The notes: generated by a model from the sequence alone, not told the origin. A stretch of DNA of 64,000 bases from Rotaria sordida (GCA_905250125.1 CAJNOL010000553.1:9688-73687); one strand, 5' to 3'; shown: positions 43,401-54,552, counted from the stretch's first letter. A program made the numbers and translations.

Positions 43401-44199
43401 AAGGACATACATGGGAATATTTGAGACAATGATTTTCGATCTCTCGTGACACTGGTTGTGTATGATCCGATTGTAGATATTCAATATGCTGATGACAGTT
43501 GTATGGGGTGAATGGACATGGTGGTTGGAATGTATGAATAGTATTTTGCATATGTTTCTTGTCATGAAAATAAACACAGCAATTGTCGTACGGACAAATC
43601 GCTTGGCAATGACGAAATGATTCACAATGATCCTGTTCACCTCGTAAGTAGTTTGAACATTCCAGTCCATATCTACAGATAGGCAAATGTCGGTAAGCCG
43701 ATAAATGTTCAAGACTAATATCAGCACAATGAGATCCATCTTTACAGAATTTCGGATGTTCGTATTCATTCAGATGTTGTGGATTCGTGTTGGAACATCT
43801 TCCCTCATCTCGACACCTCGCAGGATGAATGAACATAAACCGATGTACTTCATCATTGATCTGATCACAGGACTCGGTCCCATGCTGCAACAAGCATAGA
43901 GGTGGGTGTATATAATTACTATTGTGGGCAGCATCTTTGATTTCTTGACATTTGGTACCATGCTGACACGGTGGAAGATAAAGAATACAAACATCACTCA
44001 GAGTTAATTGATTGTTCGATTTATCCAGAATACGGTAAGGTCCATTTGCTCCATTGACACGTAGTGTGGTCGGTGGTCGAACAACCAAACCATCAAGTAT
44101 TTGCTGAAACGGAAGAAAATTGCCTAGAGGATTGATGGCATTGCCTGTGTTATGATCATCAACGATGGCGAAGTAAATAGTTTCAAAGTAGCCGGCATA
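40480..44199 (-). CDS. PBZ zinc-finger array region of PARG-PBZ protein (after in-frame stop)
   Basis: This is the same frame as 44200-46242, continued beyond one TAA. The first residues (YAGYFETIYFAIVDDHN) complete the PARG macrodomain, so the two halves were one gene of about 1,900 residues. Next come about ten modules of the form C-x5-C-x6/7-H-x5-H (for example CRDEGRCSNTNPQHLNEYEH), matching the PBZ finger that binds poly(ADP-ribose) in APLF and CHFR. A central region of about 600 residues (GVDHTLGTDSHVFSILGPHL, then HLPQLIPLDYIDTVYIP) of unknown fold follows, then a Ser/Arg-rich linker and five more modules, the last CRYGDRCRDRRDPAHCAKFS. A 54 bp in-frame intron (40611-40664, GTCAGT...TTTTAG) splits off the last exon. 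No ATG lies between the stop and the first zinc modules. Confidence 0.8.
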   Translation of the reverse strand, partial: YAGYFETIYFAIVDDHNTGNAINPLGNFLPFQQILDGLVVRPPTTLRVNGANGPYRILDKSNNQLTLSDVCILYLPPCQHGTKCQEIKDAAHNSNYIHPPLCLLQHGTESCDQINDEVHRFMFIHPARCRDEGRCSNTNPQHLNEYEHPKFCKDGSHCADISLEHLSAYRHLPICRYGLECSNYLRGEQDHCESFRHCQAICPYDNCCVYFHDKKHMQNTIHTFQPPCPFTPYNCHQHIEYLQSDHTQPVSREIENHCLKYSHVCPFGRQCTSIGEERHLRTSIHIARQLCSDGHRCSQLTNEDHLDLFSHPNIRDIRLFCKYDGYKCVDRSQNKHLKNYRHGKNHHHHGVARYANLNAGISFVRNQGQLFRLIKDYVDALNWQKANISPTILNWILALQPVHRCKRDIFESILLHGHVMSRHYMRLLAKPRHVVQAVKEHSRVRLIFMQHKNPIVEENVSKLIEHFVQAEFTKKEPHGATALDQDQEYQINVIKQKLKSSLKEHDIKVIQDWSVRITQAAIKLNASPTGIGYGVDHTLGTDSHVFSILGPHLGHYYGDIVIIFKSELMLHPDSNFSIEAGTSFNSGAIYKQCPWFKDPGRAEERAKHFHHTKLHCSIPSYENAAATALIATTGLKNKSMKVDLSSLTERWCAVDSHEVLEAHLPQLIPLDYIDTVYIPKNAFESLSHHAQENAQKALGRSLHITDHQVDLSLEKAGTTVPLDATRRSYLKFIVEQIIKKIDERSQEIQAPHGFDLTVSASRFEEYNSLPLKISDSYYLYSLNKKNAPNTLEFTYIYWQAMYGDMMTVISNERIEMGKDQPNLRCLTCYVAETPSTASDEYREEYSYINDGLPYQHETHVHENHLRAKSSAFYCGCKIDDFFTFCLKISHHIGEATLSHAGSNGIYNHEKISYQFNKRDLDLSRIDYIHVSAGSQNVPIRRLRISHESAPELHPSFDKDFRIDTSNLMKMHRSSVPYTAPLPPTTPRTSTSRPSRERSRVATDVGPQERRSRAASAGATAKPRKPSIFRRVINAIFSSRTDDEPPKSNPARSSSVSAAASSNSGEMSSPKLPPCSESVYCLRQQIRDHTKKYSHPCRFNELCRNKAHESHLVHENHKVSKCPNDVNCSERTNPVHRAKYRHTDLPDYLIPCRYQEECYDRSKQHRMKFFHGEELPKIESQFSLQLYLVSFLFVLLLESKTLVNPHAGGHVRASQIPCRYGDRCRDRRDPAHCAKFSHPT

Positions 44200-46242
44200 T
44201 TAGTAGATTACCGATTTGAACAATGCAGCAATATGTTCAGGTGGATTCCGAAAGGCACCACAGCCAAAAGCAGATAATACTAAACAATCATGTTTATGAT
44301 GATGTGCAATGGTAAAAATATTCTCGATCTTTTTATGCGTTTTTACAGCAAATTTATTCTCGAGCATATTGTTTCTGGTTAATTCCGGATCTCGATAGGC
44401 AGGTATGGCAATAGCACAGACATTGTAAAGCGGATTCTTCATATAAGCATACCCATTCGTTTCAGTCTGACGAAATACAGTGATACCAGAGGTATAAATT
44501 GCTCCAAATTCTGGAATCGGATATAAGCCTCCATAACCAGCGAATGGTTTCAATTCACATTTTGATGTACAAAAAATCCGTTCTGATCGATCAGTATCAG
44601 CTAACTCACCATCAAGACTCTGATAGTAATCCGAACGACGGAAAATATTCTCTTCCTGTGCTCCATCTCCTTTTCGATAGCCACCACCAGGACTCGTAGC
44701 ATTGGCCATATTCAGTAATAGGGGTCGACACCCTTGCGAGACTAATTGTTCATATAGAACAAGACAATCTTCATTCAATACCTTGACAGTAGTCGACGAA
44801 TAGGGTGTTTTGAATTCTTTTTCCGAGATCTTCTTACTGTGCGATAACTTTGATTTATGATCATAACCGATCGTTCGCAAACGCTCGCACTTCAATACAA
44901 CTTCTTTCGAATCAACAAAATATTTTCGTTTTCGCACTGTATTGATGGTATTCAACATCACTGTTACTCGTAATAAATGTTGGGTGAGATTGTATTTCTT
45001 CGAGCCACGACCCAGTCGTTCCGTTTTGCGCATTTGTTCAAGCCATTGATCAGCATTCCATCGAGAGTGCATTGTAATATGTTGAGGATCGTTGATCACC
45101 GTCATGATGTCCGGCTTCATATCGAGCATAGACGTCTCGTACCAATTGGCAGCATCGAGATCAGTAGAATTGGAATCGCTTACATTCGTGTGCGCCACCA
45201 CTCGCATTAGATGATCGTCGATAGCAAAACCCCCAATGGTTAAACAGTTTTCATAGCTGTCTCTATTGGTCATCTCGAGAATGAGTTTATCATCGATATG
45301 TTTATGAGAAACAGATCGGTTCACGAACAAGGAGTGTTGAAGGATCCGTCTAATATCAAAACCACGTGGAATAGGAGCAATCTGTACACGGTATGCCAAT
45401 TTACTCTTTTTCGGTATCCTATGTTCACCAATAATCAAGTTGCTTTCTGTTATCCATTTCCTGCCCACCGATTTGCCTGCCAAAATCACTGCATTACCGG
45501 TCTTCTTATTGTATTGAACGTAAAACGATCCTGGAGGAAAATCTTTGTCACCAATTTGTTTTTCAATCGCTGATAAAATTTGTTCATCATTGATATTCGA
45601 TGGTAAATCTTCGAAGAAGCTACAATCAACACGCAAATAAACGGTGGCAAAAGAATTTCCGATTCGAAAATCAGGCTTCTTCACTGCTTGAATCAATTCG
45701 TTCAGTGTTTTCAAAGAAATACGATAAATGTTGGGAAATTCCATCGATATAGATTCACAATGAGGAGCGATTCGTGTTCCGTAGGTATTGGCATAATGAC
45801 AAGCGAGTTCGTTAGCAGAAGGAATCTTCGGCATATCTTTATCGAACACAATAAATGAATCCAAATCCAGCTCCGTCGTGAACGATATATTGATATTCAG
45901 TTGTTGATCGAAGACTACTGATCCAAGACGAGACACAAGATGTTCGCGATCGTCTTGCTCCAATAGTCGAAGGACACCCACACCCAGTTTCGAATAACAT
46001 TTGACATCAGCAACTTTCTTACGTAGAGCGGTTTCGACGCGTTGCCGGACCAATTGTTCAAGATCATCTTCTCGATAATTCCATGGAAGGTCAGGGATGT
46101 AAACGATAAAATCTTCTCTGGATGATACTCCATGAGGTAAAGGCGGTCTACCTAAGGAAGAGACATGTCCTGATGGAGTTCGTAGTCCACTGAATGCTTG
46201 GGATGACGTAGTAGTACTCTGATCATCACTCTCGTCGAACAT
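44200..46242 (-). CDS. poly(ADP-ribose) glycohydrolase-like N-terminal half of PARG-PBZ protein
   Basis: ATG at 46242 (MFDESDDQSTTT). Residues about 45-340 look like repeated RRM-type or similar small folds (DFIVYIPDLPWNYREDDLEQ); this part is uncertain. Residues 440-680 are a microbial-type PARG macrodomain (DUF2263): VLNEDCLVLYEQL, then NMANATSPGGGYRKGDGAQE with the GGG-x(6)-QEE catalytic signature intact, ENIFRRSDY, and VLSAFGCGAFRNPPEHIA. It would remove poly(ADP-ribose) chains made by PARPs after DNA damage. The frame ends at a TAA (44200-44202) just before the last strand of the fold, where relatives have a sense codon. One base change from CAA would explain it. A nonsense allele, a sequence error or readthrough are possible. 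Confidence 0.87.
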   Translation of the reverse strand: MFDESDDQSTTTSSQAFSGLRTPSGHVSSLGRPPLPHGVSSREDFIVYIPDLPWNYREDDLEQLVRQRVETALRKKVADVKCYSKLGVGVLRLLEQDDREHLVSRLGSVVFDQQLNINISFTTELDLDSFIVFDKDMPKIPSANELACHYANTYGTRIAPHCESISMEFPNIYRISLKTLNELIQAVKKPDFRIGNSFATVYLRVDCSFFEDLPSNINDEQILSAIEKQIGDKDFPPGSFYVQYNKKTGNAVILAGKSVGRKWITESNLIIGEHRIPKKSKLAYRVQIAPIPRGFDIRRILQHSLFVNRSVSHKHIDDKLILEMTNRDSYENCLTIGGFAIDDHLMRVVAHTNVSDSNSTDLDAANWYETSMLDMKPDIMTVINDPQHITMHSRWNADQWLEQMRKTERLGRGSKKYNLTQHLLRVTVMLNTINTVRKRKYFVDSKEVVLKCERLRTIGYDHKSKLSHSKKISEKEFKTPYSSTTVKVLNEDCLVLYEQLVSQGCRPLLLNMANATSPGGGYRKGDGAQEENIFRRSDYYQSLDGELADTDRSERIFCTSKCELKPFAGYGGLYPIPEFGAIYTSGITVFRQTETNGYAYMKNPLYNVCAIAIPAYRDPELTRNNMLENKFAVKTHKKIENIFTIAHHHKHDCLVLSAFGCGAFRNPPEHIAALFKSVIY

Positions 46243-46927
46243 CGTCTTAGCTAGTCAATTCGTATGAAGTCATCTCGTGTTCTGCACTCGCTATTTAAAA
46301 GTGAAACATCGCTTAAGAAGTTTCTTCCTACGAGGAAGAAACAACAGCATGAGAAATCATGTGACACTCTTGAAAGAAAGAAGGAAAAAATTTTAATCTT
46401 ACCGTAATACATTTACGATTCTATAGAAAAAAAAAACGTCTTTTTATTGAGTTTTTTTTTTTGTTCTGCCTCTCTCTTTCTCATATGCATAAGAAGTTTG
46501 AGAAATACTCCAAGTTATGACATTTTGTCGTCAATTCTTTCGTAACTCTGAAGCAAACTAACTTGGAATCTTCCAACTTATTGTAGTGTTCCTCACTTTT
46601 ATTTTAATGAGTTTCACACAATTTGAGAAATGAAAAAATAACAATCTGTGAGACTGGAAAATTCACAGGTTTGCTCTTCGTTGCTGCCTATAATTTCGCT
46701 TCTTCGTGCAGTTTGACTACCGAAGCATACTTCTTCATTGTGTAGATGCATGAAAGAAAAGAAATATCATCATAGATACTGTACTTCCTGCCGTCGTTTT
46801 CGCCTCCCGAGATTTTATCTTTTAAATTAGAATATCCTTCTCATTTAAGCTGATTTTCAGATAGGTATTCACAGAAGACTCAACTTGTTCGCAATCATTC
46901 ATGCACATTTGGAGTGACCACATGAAG
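46243..46927. other. upstream flank of the PARG-PBZ gene
   Basis: No gene. It should hold the promoter of the minus-strand PARG-PBZ gene, but no clear element is visible. Confidence 0.4.
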
Positions 46928-47071
46928 AGTGTGGATGTGGGTGTGGATGTGGGTGTGGATGTGGGTGTGGATGTGGGTGTGGATGTGGGTGTGGATGTGG
47001 ATGTGGGTGTGGATGTGGGTGTGGCTAAACTTTTCATCGACATTCACACCGGCGCTTACACACCCATACCC
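46928..47071. repeat. telomere-like hairpin T10 with 12-mer array
   Basis: The longest G-rich arm. The 12-mer gtggatgtgggt is repeated about eight times from 46931 to 47028 with one unit shortened. Then the core aacttttcatcgac, then a short C-rich arm (attcacaccggcgcttacacacccataccc). Open frames on both strands over this interval are repeat translations. Confidence 0.85.
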
Positions 47072-47278
47072 AGACTCCTCGTTGTCATACAATGACAGTT
47101 ATGTCATTCGAAGACATTTCTTTATCGCTCACATATTCTCACATTATCTTGTAATTACAGCACTGCAAAAATCGTTCCACCCTTTTTTTGTTCTGTATAA
47201 CTTAATTTGGCATTAAATGAATGGTCAGTTCAAGAGAGGAAATGAATGTTACATTTTACTATATTATTTGATCAATCA

Positions 47279-47378
47279 NNNNNNNNNNNNNNNNNNNNNN
47301 NNNNNNNNNNNNNNNNNNNNNNNNNNNNNNNNNNNNNNNNNNNNNNNNNNNNNNNNNNNNNNNNNNNNNNNNNNNNNN
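47279..47378. other. assembly gap (100 N)
   Basis: Exactly 100 undetermined bases, a conventional placeholder length, so the true distance is unknown. It lies 208 bases right of hairpin T10, so repeat-driven assembly failure is plausible. Confidence 0.98.
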
Positions 47379-49146
47379 TCTTAATATTAAGATAGTGATT
47401 GATTTAATTCGATCTTTTCGATTCATATCTAAACGAACAAACTACATTAAGAAAAAAAACAAACGAAGTTATTTTAGTACCTTTCCATTTTTTATTCTCA
47501 TTAGGATCTGTTGTTTGAGGAAGGTTGTCATCATTGAAAACTCTATCGGATTTAGCTTCCATTTTCTATTTTAATGTTAATATGGAATCAATACTCATTC
47601 CCTTATATAGTTTTCTTAAGACTTGTGAAGTCACGATGAATTTTATTGACTCATTTGAATATCATCAATTAATCATGTCTTTAACGTATGTTTTTTTTTC
47701 TTGGAGAATGTAGATTGTTTTGTGATTGAGATAAGAATTATTCGAATATATGACTACAATATTCAACGTCAACTAAATCTGTTTTTCTTTCGTAAACATA
47801 CTTAATAATTCTTCAACATTTTTCTAGATTTTATTATATTTAAAGATTAAAGTTGATTCATAATAAAAATAAAAAGAATTGTTTCATACACTGTAACCTC
47901 TTTAGACATTTGTCTTCCTCTTTATCAATCTTTTATTTGCTAAACTCATATTTGACAGCTTTCTACAGGTATGCATCATAGCACCTTGATAAACCGCGTA
48001 AGAGACTTTGTTTCGCCGAATCTTTCGCTAAGGACCTGATAAACGCTGCGATTCGGTATATTTAATATGTGTCATTGTCGTCTTCCCTTTTCGAAATATT
48101 ATTATCATATCATTGTGCACGAAAGTGAATCATTTTCTAAGAGGATTTGTGTTGAAGAGTTAATTATTTTTTTTTTATCTTTAAAAAGATACACTCGTTT
48201 TAATTTTGCAAAATTTTCGAATATGGTCTTTATCATCATCGCTAGTTAAAGCTGTTTGACAAGCAGACCGATGCACACATATCGAAATTTCTTACAGAAC
48301 GACGTCAAAAGTTGCTGAAAATTCATATTCTTATGTGAGACTTTTTTCACAAAACTTCAATTTCATAGAAGATCATTGCGTACATTTATGAAATAAGTCA
48401 TTCATTTTCAAAATAATGACAATATTTATAGCCAAACAGTTTTACAAAATGGTGCCAGTTTTTTTTTGTTAAGATCTTCAAAATATCTACAAAAGAAAAA
48501 AAATCTCATTGAACAATAATCAAATATTTTCTCAATAGATGATTAAGGTTGTGCGTATTTTTCAAATATAACAACAAACAGAATGAAAAAAAGACTAAAG
48601 AATCTTATGAAATATATTATGTGCACGTCTTACAATCCTCTCATCACTTAATCTTTCGATGTTGGTTTTTATATTGAAACATTTTATATGCGTTTCTGGA
48701 CAATTGAACAAAAAATATTTTGGTTAAAAATTCAAATCAAACGAATAAACATTAAGCTCCCTTCCCATCCAGTTTTCGTGGAAAACATGAAAATTGAGAT
48801 AAAGGCATAAGAATTTTTTTATTTGGCATCTCATTTTTTCTCAAAAATCTTCGTCATTTTCTACTTGAAAAATATGATTTTTTTCAGATAAAGTATGACA
48901 ATAGGCTTTTTTGTTGGAAAGAGTATGCCATGATGCAGGGCATGATAGAGCTCGTTTTTTGAATTAACCTGTTTTTACTATTATATACAAGAGTATTTTT
49001 CTAATTAGAGCGCCATTGTTTGAGAGTTTTTTGAGACATTGAACTTTCATCCCTGTTCTCCTCTTAAAAAGTAAAAACTTTAGAAAATCTAGCTGTCATT
49101 TCCTGTATTCTGACATGTTCTTTAAAACAAAAATAAAATTAATTGT
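47379..49146. other. gene-poor AT-rich region
   Basis: A frame at 47525-47713 (+) ends with a GTATGT-like donor within 'taacgtatgttt' and might be an exon cut off by the gap, but it has no recognisable motif. The rest is featureless. Confidence 0.3.
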
Positions 49147-49243
49147 AGGGTGTGAGTGTGGATAAGAAACTTAGCCGCACTCACGCTCATGCACCCATAT
49201 CCCGCACCCCACTCCCACATCTACACCCATATACGTACACCCT
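49147..49243. repeat. telomere-like hairpin T11
   Basis: Short G-rich arm (tagggtgtgagtgtgg), core ataagaaac, then a long C-rich arm (gcactcacgctcatgcaccc through ctacacccatatacgtacaccctt). Confidence 0.75.
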
Positions 49244-52200
49244 TGTTGGGACAATCTGAATACTTGTCAACGACAACATTTCATCATTCAAATAATTTTT
49301 TTTGCTTATTCATTTACTTTTCTTATCTTCATTATCTTTCTACACAACTATAAATACCAACAATTATTAGCTTTGTGTTTTTCTTTTTTACATCGACAAC
49401 AAGAAAAAAAAGTTTTATATTATGAAGTTTCATATACAACAGAAAATGGCAATAGAAAAAAACAACAACATGAATTGTCTTGTTTCTTTTTTTTCTTTTG
49501 ACAATGAACATAAAAAGACGATTATTTTTCATTAATGAACAATTCATTCCATTAATCAATGCAAAATATTTCGGTAATGTCTAATTAATAAAATAATAAA
49601 CATAAAATAAAAACAAAGGAAATTAAAATGATTGACTCTATTTTAACGTTAAAAAAATAATTCTACTTATGTTATTTTTATAGAATATTTATATTTGAAA
49701 CAATAAATTGTATTTCGATGTTTTTCTCTTTATTTTATAGACAAAAAAACTTTTCTAAGACTTCGTTCAAGTTGTTATCTACAACTTGATTTAAACTTTG
49801 TCGTTCTTATAAGAATAATTTCAATCAAATTTATTCAACGGACTTTGTCTTACATGAAATACACTACTTACAATAAACTATGCGGAAAATATTTCAAAAA
49901 TTGCCCATACAAATTCCGTGAAATTCTACAAGATAATTCAATCAATTACTATGTTCAATCGGAATAAGAAATCTATTATTAATCTATCTACCAAAATTTT
50001 CTTATGAAAATTAAATTAGTTTTTTTTTCAAATTATTATCGATAACCAAGATAAAGTTCATCATTTCAATATCAAACAACATTTTCTCATTTGTTTTCGA
50101 AAGATCAAGTTAAATCTTGTACAAATATCAATGATCTTGCTCAATACTTATGTTATTATATATTTTTCTTGGATAATTTTGAAAATCTAATTATTTAATT
50201 AGATTTTATAATGGATGACAAAAAATTTTCGAATAAATCAATATTGCTTTGAGATTTGTGGAAAACAATTTTATATTATTTTTTCAACATTCGGTCTTTT
50301 CACAATCAACTGAACAATTAAAAAATAAGCATACATTCTATCATCATTTTATTACAATTACTTCTTCACAGCAAATTCAAACGTATTTCAATTTATTATT
50401 TTAAATTTCACTTAACTTCTTCTGTTATCAACTTCATACGTATGCAAATATTTGTCTTTATTAGTCATAATAATATTTATTATAAAGTTAACCGTGTATG
50501 ACAGAGTCCGTTTATACATGACAAAGCTTTTTCTCAGACTTCCTCTCTTATCTTAATCATCATTTTCTTCGAACATAGTCATCTTCTATAAGAATAAATA
50601 ATTATACTTCAAATAAAGACAAAATCGAGCAGATTGTTTTACATCCACTTTTGTCTATCATATTTATTCAGTTACTTCATATCTTAAGATTTTTTGTCTC
50701 TATGTCACATAAAACGTACTCTTATGTAAGTAAGAAAATAAAAAAATCAAGTGAGAGATTATTAAATGGAAACAAATTAGATAAAACTAAAACAATCATA
50801 GACAATGAGAAAAAGTATTAAAAACTAAATGAGAAAGAAAATAGAAGATATTCATTGTCATTGAATGAATAAGACCTGAAGATTGCTAGATAATAAACGA
50901 GGAGCATATGTCAAAGCTTCGAATGACATCTCGAAGTAGAGAGTAAAACGACTATTCAGTCTACTCCAAATTTTCATTTAAGATTTTTATATATTTAACA
51001 TTGACATACGTCATTTATTTTCTATTATAGACTAAAAATATTGGAAAAAATCAAATTATATTAGTAGGATAATCCAAGGTTAAACTATACTTTCACATGA
51101 ATGTATCATCTTATTTTATTGTTATATCTATAAAAAAAAACTATTCTTTTTGTAATCAATCAAATAAAACAGTCTCAAACTCCATAAAACTAATGTTTTA
51201 GTCTTAATTCTTTTCAATTTCAAAGAGAGAAAATTTCCATGAATGTCATTTTATTTTCAATAATTTTAATCAAAAAAATTCTTTTCAATCAGTGCCTTAC
51301 TACAAATTTCTATTCTTCGAAACTTGTCATAGTTTAAACAAATCAAATGAAAGTTTTTTCAAACTATGCACTTTCACAAATATGCCTTCCTTAAACTTTT
51401 TTCTTATACTTTTAGTATTATATTTAAGTTTGCCAACTAGTTTTTCTTTATAGATCGATACATAGAATTCTTATTTAAACGAACAAACATTTCGAAATAT
51501 CCCTGAATGTTATCAATTTTCAGTGAAATAGAAAAATTTTCTCTTTTTCTGTTTTAAATATCTTCAATTATTTAGATGTTTAAATCGTCGGGATATTTTA
51601 TAGTTAGTTTTATAGACATTTGTTTTTATATGTTCTCAGTAAAATAAATCCAATCGTGTTAAGTATGAGCATTGTCGAGACCATGATATCGATTCAACTC
51701 TTCAAATTTACAGATCATCAAACTTATCGTTCAATTAGAAGACAACTGTCTTTAACTAATGAGTTGGTGTAGCATTCTGTTGAAATCTCATCCTTTTAGT
51801 GATCCCTCTTTTCTATAAAACTTGATAGACAAAGTTTTGAAACATGCCAACGTAATTTTATTGATCAATGGCCGGTTCTTCTGAAAAAGAAACATAGTCC
51901 AATCATTAGCTTGACTGACATTGCACATTAAATTGTAAGTATTGCTGATTTTATTACGGTTTCCACAAGGACAAAAAAGATTATTTTGAGTCGAAGTACA
52001 GCACTTGTATTTATTGATCATGCCTGATATATATGAAAAATAGGTCGGTCAGAAAACGAGCTAAGACTATCATTGTTTTGGTCACTGACAATAGGCAATA
52101 AGATCTGAACGATTTATCTTTCTGAGCAATTCGACGCATATTCTGTTTCTGGAACTTACTTTATAATACATGAACAATTTCGTCTACTTTTTCGTCTGCT

Positions 52201-52558
52201 AGTAGCAAGTATTTTCGTGATCGTTGCCGATCATCGACTAAACCAGTTTCAATAAAACTATTCGAAACAGCTGTCATTTAGACGTTTCGTTGCGATTTTT
52301 CATTCCGAACATTCGTTGTTCGTCAAAAAATCATTATTTTTATGATAAAAATATCGGATGTTCGTAATTAGAAAAATACAGGTGTTCGGAACGATCATCG
52401 AAAAAAAAACGGATGTTCGTTAAAATTTCTAATTTTGTCATAAAATATTTCTTATGATAAAGCAATGTGTTGATAAATCAATAGTAAAATTTTAATGATA
52501 GAAAGCCACGAAAAAATACGGATTATACTTTAATGAACACATTATATGGCGAAATAGA
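49244..52558. other. 3.3 kb AT-rich region without gene
   Basis: Very AT-rich. Near 52290-52420 the word 'cgaacat' or its complement 'atgttcg' recurs four times (ccgaacattcg, ggatgttcg, ggtgttcgg, ggatgttcg), perhaps a small degenerate repeat. No coding signal. Confidence 0.4.
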
Positions 52559-52615
52559 GAGATGTGAGTATGGATGAGGCTAGTAATATGAATGCATGCT
52601 CGCTCTTATCCTTCT
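52559..52615. repeat. possible degenerate telomere-like hairpin T12
   Basis: gatgtgagtatggatgagg, then tgctcgctcttatccttc. It has the layout of the family but is eroded by substitutions; weak call. Confidence 0.35.
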
Positions 52616-53146
52616 TAAACTAATTCTTGATTTATCCTTTAATGATCTAAAATATTTGTAAAATACAAAAAAATTTTTCTGAATATGCCCATTGTTGGTC
52701 TTCTTTTAGCTTCTTCGATTTATGGAAAAACAATAATCAAGTTTTTGATCACATTCAAGATTTGCTGAATTTACACGTGCGTCTCAACGTTAATGAGAAC
52801 ACTCTGGCACTATACATACCTATATCACTAAAACTATGTTTATAACATATATATATATCAATGAAAAAAATATTAGACAACCTGTTTTCCACAAAAACTG
52901 ATGTTGAACCAGTGATACTATCAAAATCTATTCTAAATAATACATTGAAAACAATAAATATTATCAGTACAAATTACTGCTTTTAAAACTCATCAATCAA
53001 AAATTTCTGCTCGTATGCATGCGAAATGGAGTCATATATGTTTATACGTAGTGGACAGATAATTAAGAATATGATAATTTACATCATATCATAGAAGCCT
53101 AAAATTTATCATTTGTTTTTCCGAGCAACTGTATTTACACAGAATA

Positions 53147-54073
53147 GTCAAAAAGTTCTCGTTATAGTACTCTAAAATTTCATTCTGATTGATTTTATTC
53201 CTGATGTTGGCCTATTCTAGTAGTGAAATCTGTTATGTGTTAAAATACCAATACGAATTTTTACAAGTGTCTATTATGACAAATCTTTAATCAATTTTTT
53301 TAACACCTCTGTTCTCAGATAGATAAACTTTGTATTCGCTTATATGTAAAAACTCGTTGATTATTAGGTTTAAATTCTACATAAATTCATAATGAATAAA
53401 ATGCTGCTAATGGACAAAGTATTGTTTCATATAGTACAGTTGCTCATTGGATTGATCGATTTTCAAGTGGACGAGAGTCGTTGGAAGATAATCCTCGTAA
53501 TGGTCGTCCAATAACCGTCATTATTAAACAAAATATTGATGCGATCCAGGACCTGGTGAATGATGATCCACATATTAGTATTGATTATGCTACTACCACC
53601 TCAGACACAGTTATCATATAAACTATCATGATAAATACTTGAAGATTTAAGTCAAAAGTTTACATACGAAAAAAGCATCGTCAAAAACAAGTAGCATAAA
53701 TTTACATTATAAAATTGCGAAATCACATATTTTAGATATTGTTCTCAATCTTTACTATCTTCAAGAGGAAAAAATGAAAGTTATGGCTCATCTACCATCG
53801 TCACTTGATCGTGCTTCTTCAGACTTTTGGTTGTTCAGTTATCTGAAACGCAGCCTTGGTACATATTCAGATGCTACAAGTTTAGCTAAAGCAATAACCA
53901 ACGAGCTTAATTCAATATGTATTCAGGAATACTGAAAGACATTCCAGGAGTGGATTGAAAGGATGAAACTTTGTACTGAATATCGTGGGAACTACTTTGA
54001 ACATTCACTGTGAAAAGATTAGCAAAATGTTTTTTCTATGAATAAATATTTGAAAGTCCGAGAACTTATTGAC
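53147..54073 (+). mobile_element. dead mariner (Tc1/mariner, MOS-type) element
   Basis: The ends are inverted (gtcaaaaagttctcg and, reversed on the right, gtcaataagttctcgg) and flanked by TA at 53145-53146 and 54074-54075. Inside, transposase scraps are readable: WIDRFSSGRESLEDNPRNGR, then QNIDAIQDLVNDDPHISI, and near the end LPSSLDRASSDFWLFSYLKR (the SPDLAPSD block with the last catalytic Asp region) and MKLCTEYRGNYFEH. At 927 bp it is shorter than a full mariner (about 1.3 kb); the middle of the catalytic domain is missing. Confidence 0.85.
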
Positions 54074-54367
54074 TAACCCACGTATTTTCGTTTAAGTAGA
54101 TAATAATAGTTGTAAGTGATGTTAGTAAATCTTCGTTTATGGATAAAAACTTGGAGATTTTATCTATCATCAGGAAAAAAAATTAACTCATTCAGTCAAA
54201 ATACAGTAATATTCTTTTCTTACTTTGATAGATTATTGGTAGGACATATGGAATATGTATATCGATCTTTCTTTATATATTTTTCAGCTATTATTATAAT
54301 AAGGCTGATAAACTCTTAATATTTATTTATTTATTATTCATGATTTATACGTTTAACTACCTTCTTT
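54074..54367. other. no gene recognised
   Basis: A 67-codon frame at 54116-54319 (+) has a hydrophobic tail and no family signature. Confidence 0.3.
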
Positions 54368-54412
54368 GAGGGTGTGGCTATGGCTGTTAATCTTCTCTTC
54401 ATCTCCATTCAC
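54368..54412. repeat. telomere-like hairpin T13a
   Basis: gagggtgtggctatggctg, core taatcttctcttcatc, then a degenerate C-rich arm tccattcacattcattc. Forward core. Confidence 0.6.
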
Positions 54413-54485
54413 ATTCATTCTCGACTCAGTTTTGGTCTCTGATTTCTGTGTAATTAAATAAACTGATCGATATTGCACGCATTCG

Positions 54486-54552
54486 AGTGTGGGTGTGGGT
54501 GTAGTTGCGTGTGTTATGAAGAGAAACACGGACACTCACACCCCACACCCTC
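54486..54552. repeat. telomere-like hairpin T13b
   Basis: gagtgtgggtgtgggtgtag, core atgaagagaaac in the reverse orientation, then cactcacaccccacaccctc. It lies 74 bases from T13a, so the pair has oppositely oriented cores. Confidence 0.75.

Noticed and set aside
46822-47216. Several overlapping open frames rich in Thr-Pro-Thr-Ser, Gly-Val-Asp or Met-Trp-Val-Trp
   Set aside because: They are translations of the 12-mer repeat in different frames; a tandem repeat of length divisible by three stays open by itself.
49332-49559. Lys/Arg/Val-rich open frame on the minus strand
   Set aside because: Composition follows the local AT-rich, homopolymer-rich DNA; no motif and no good start context.
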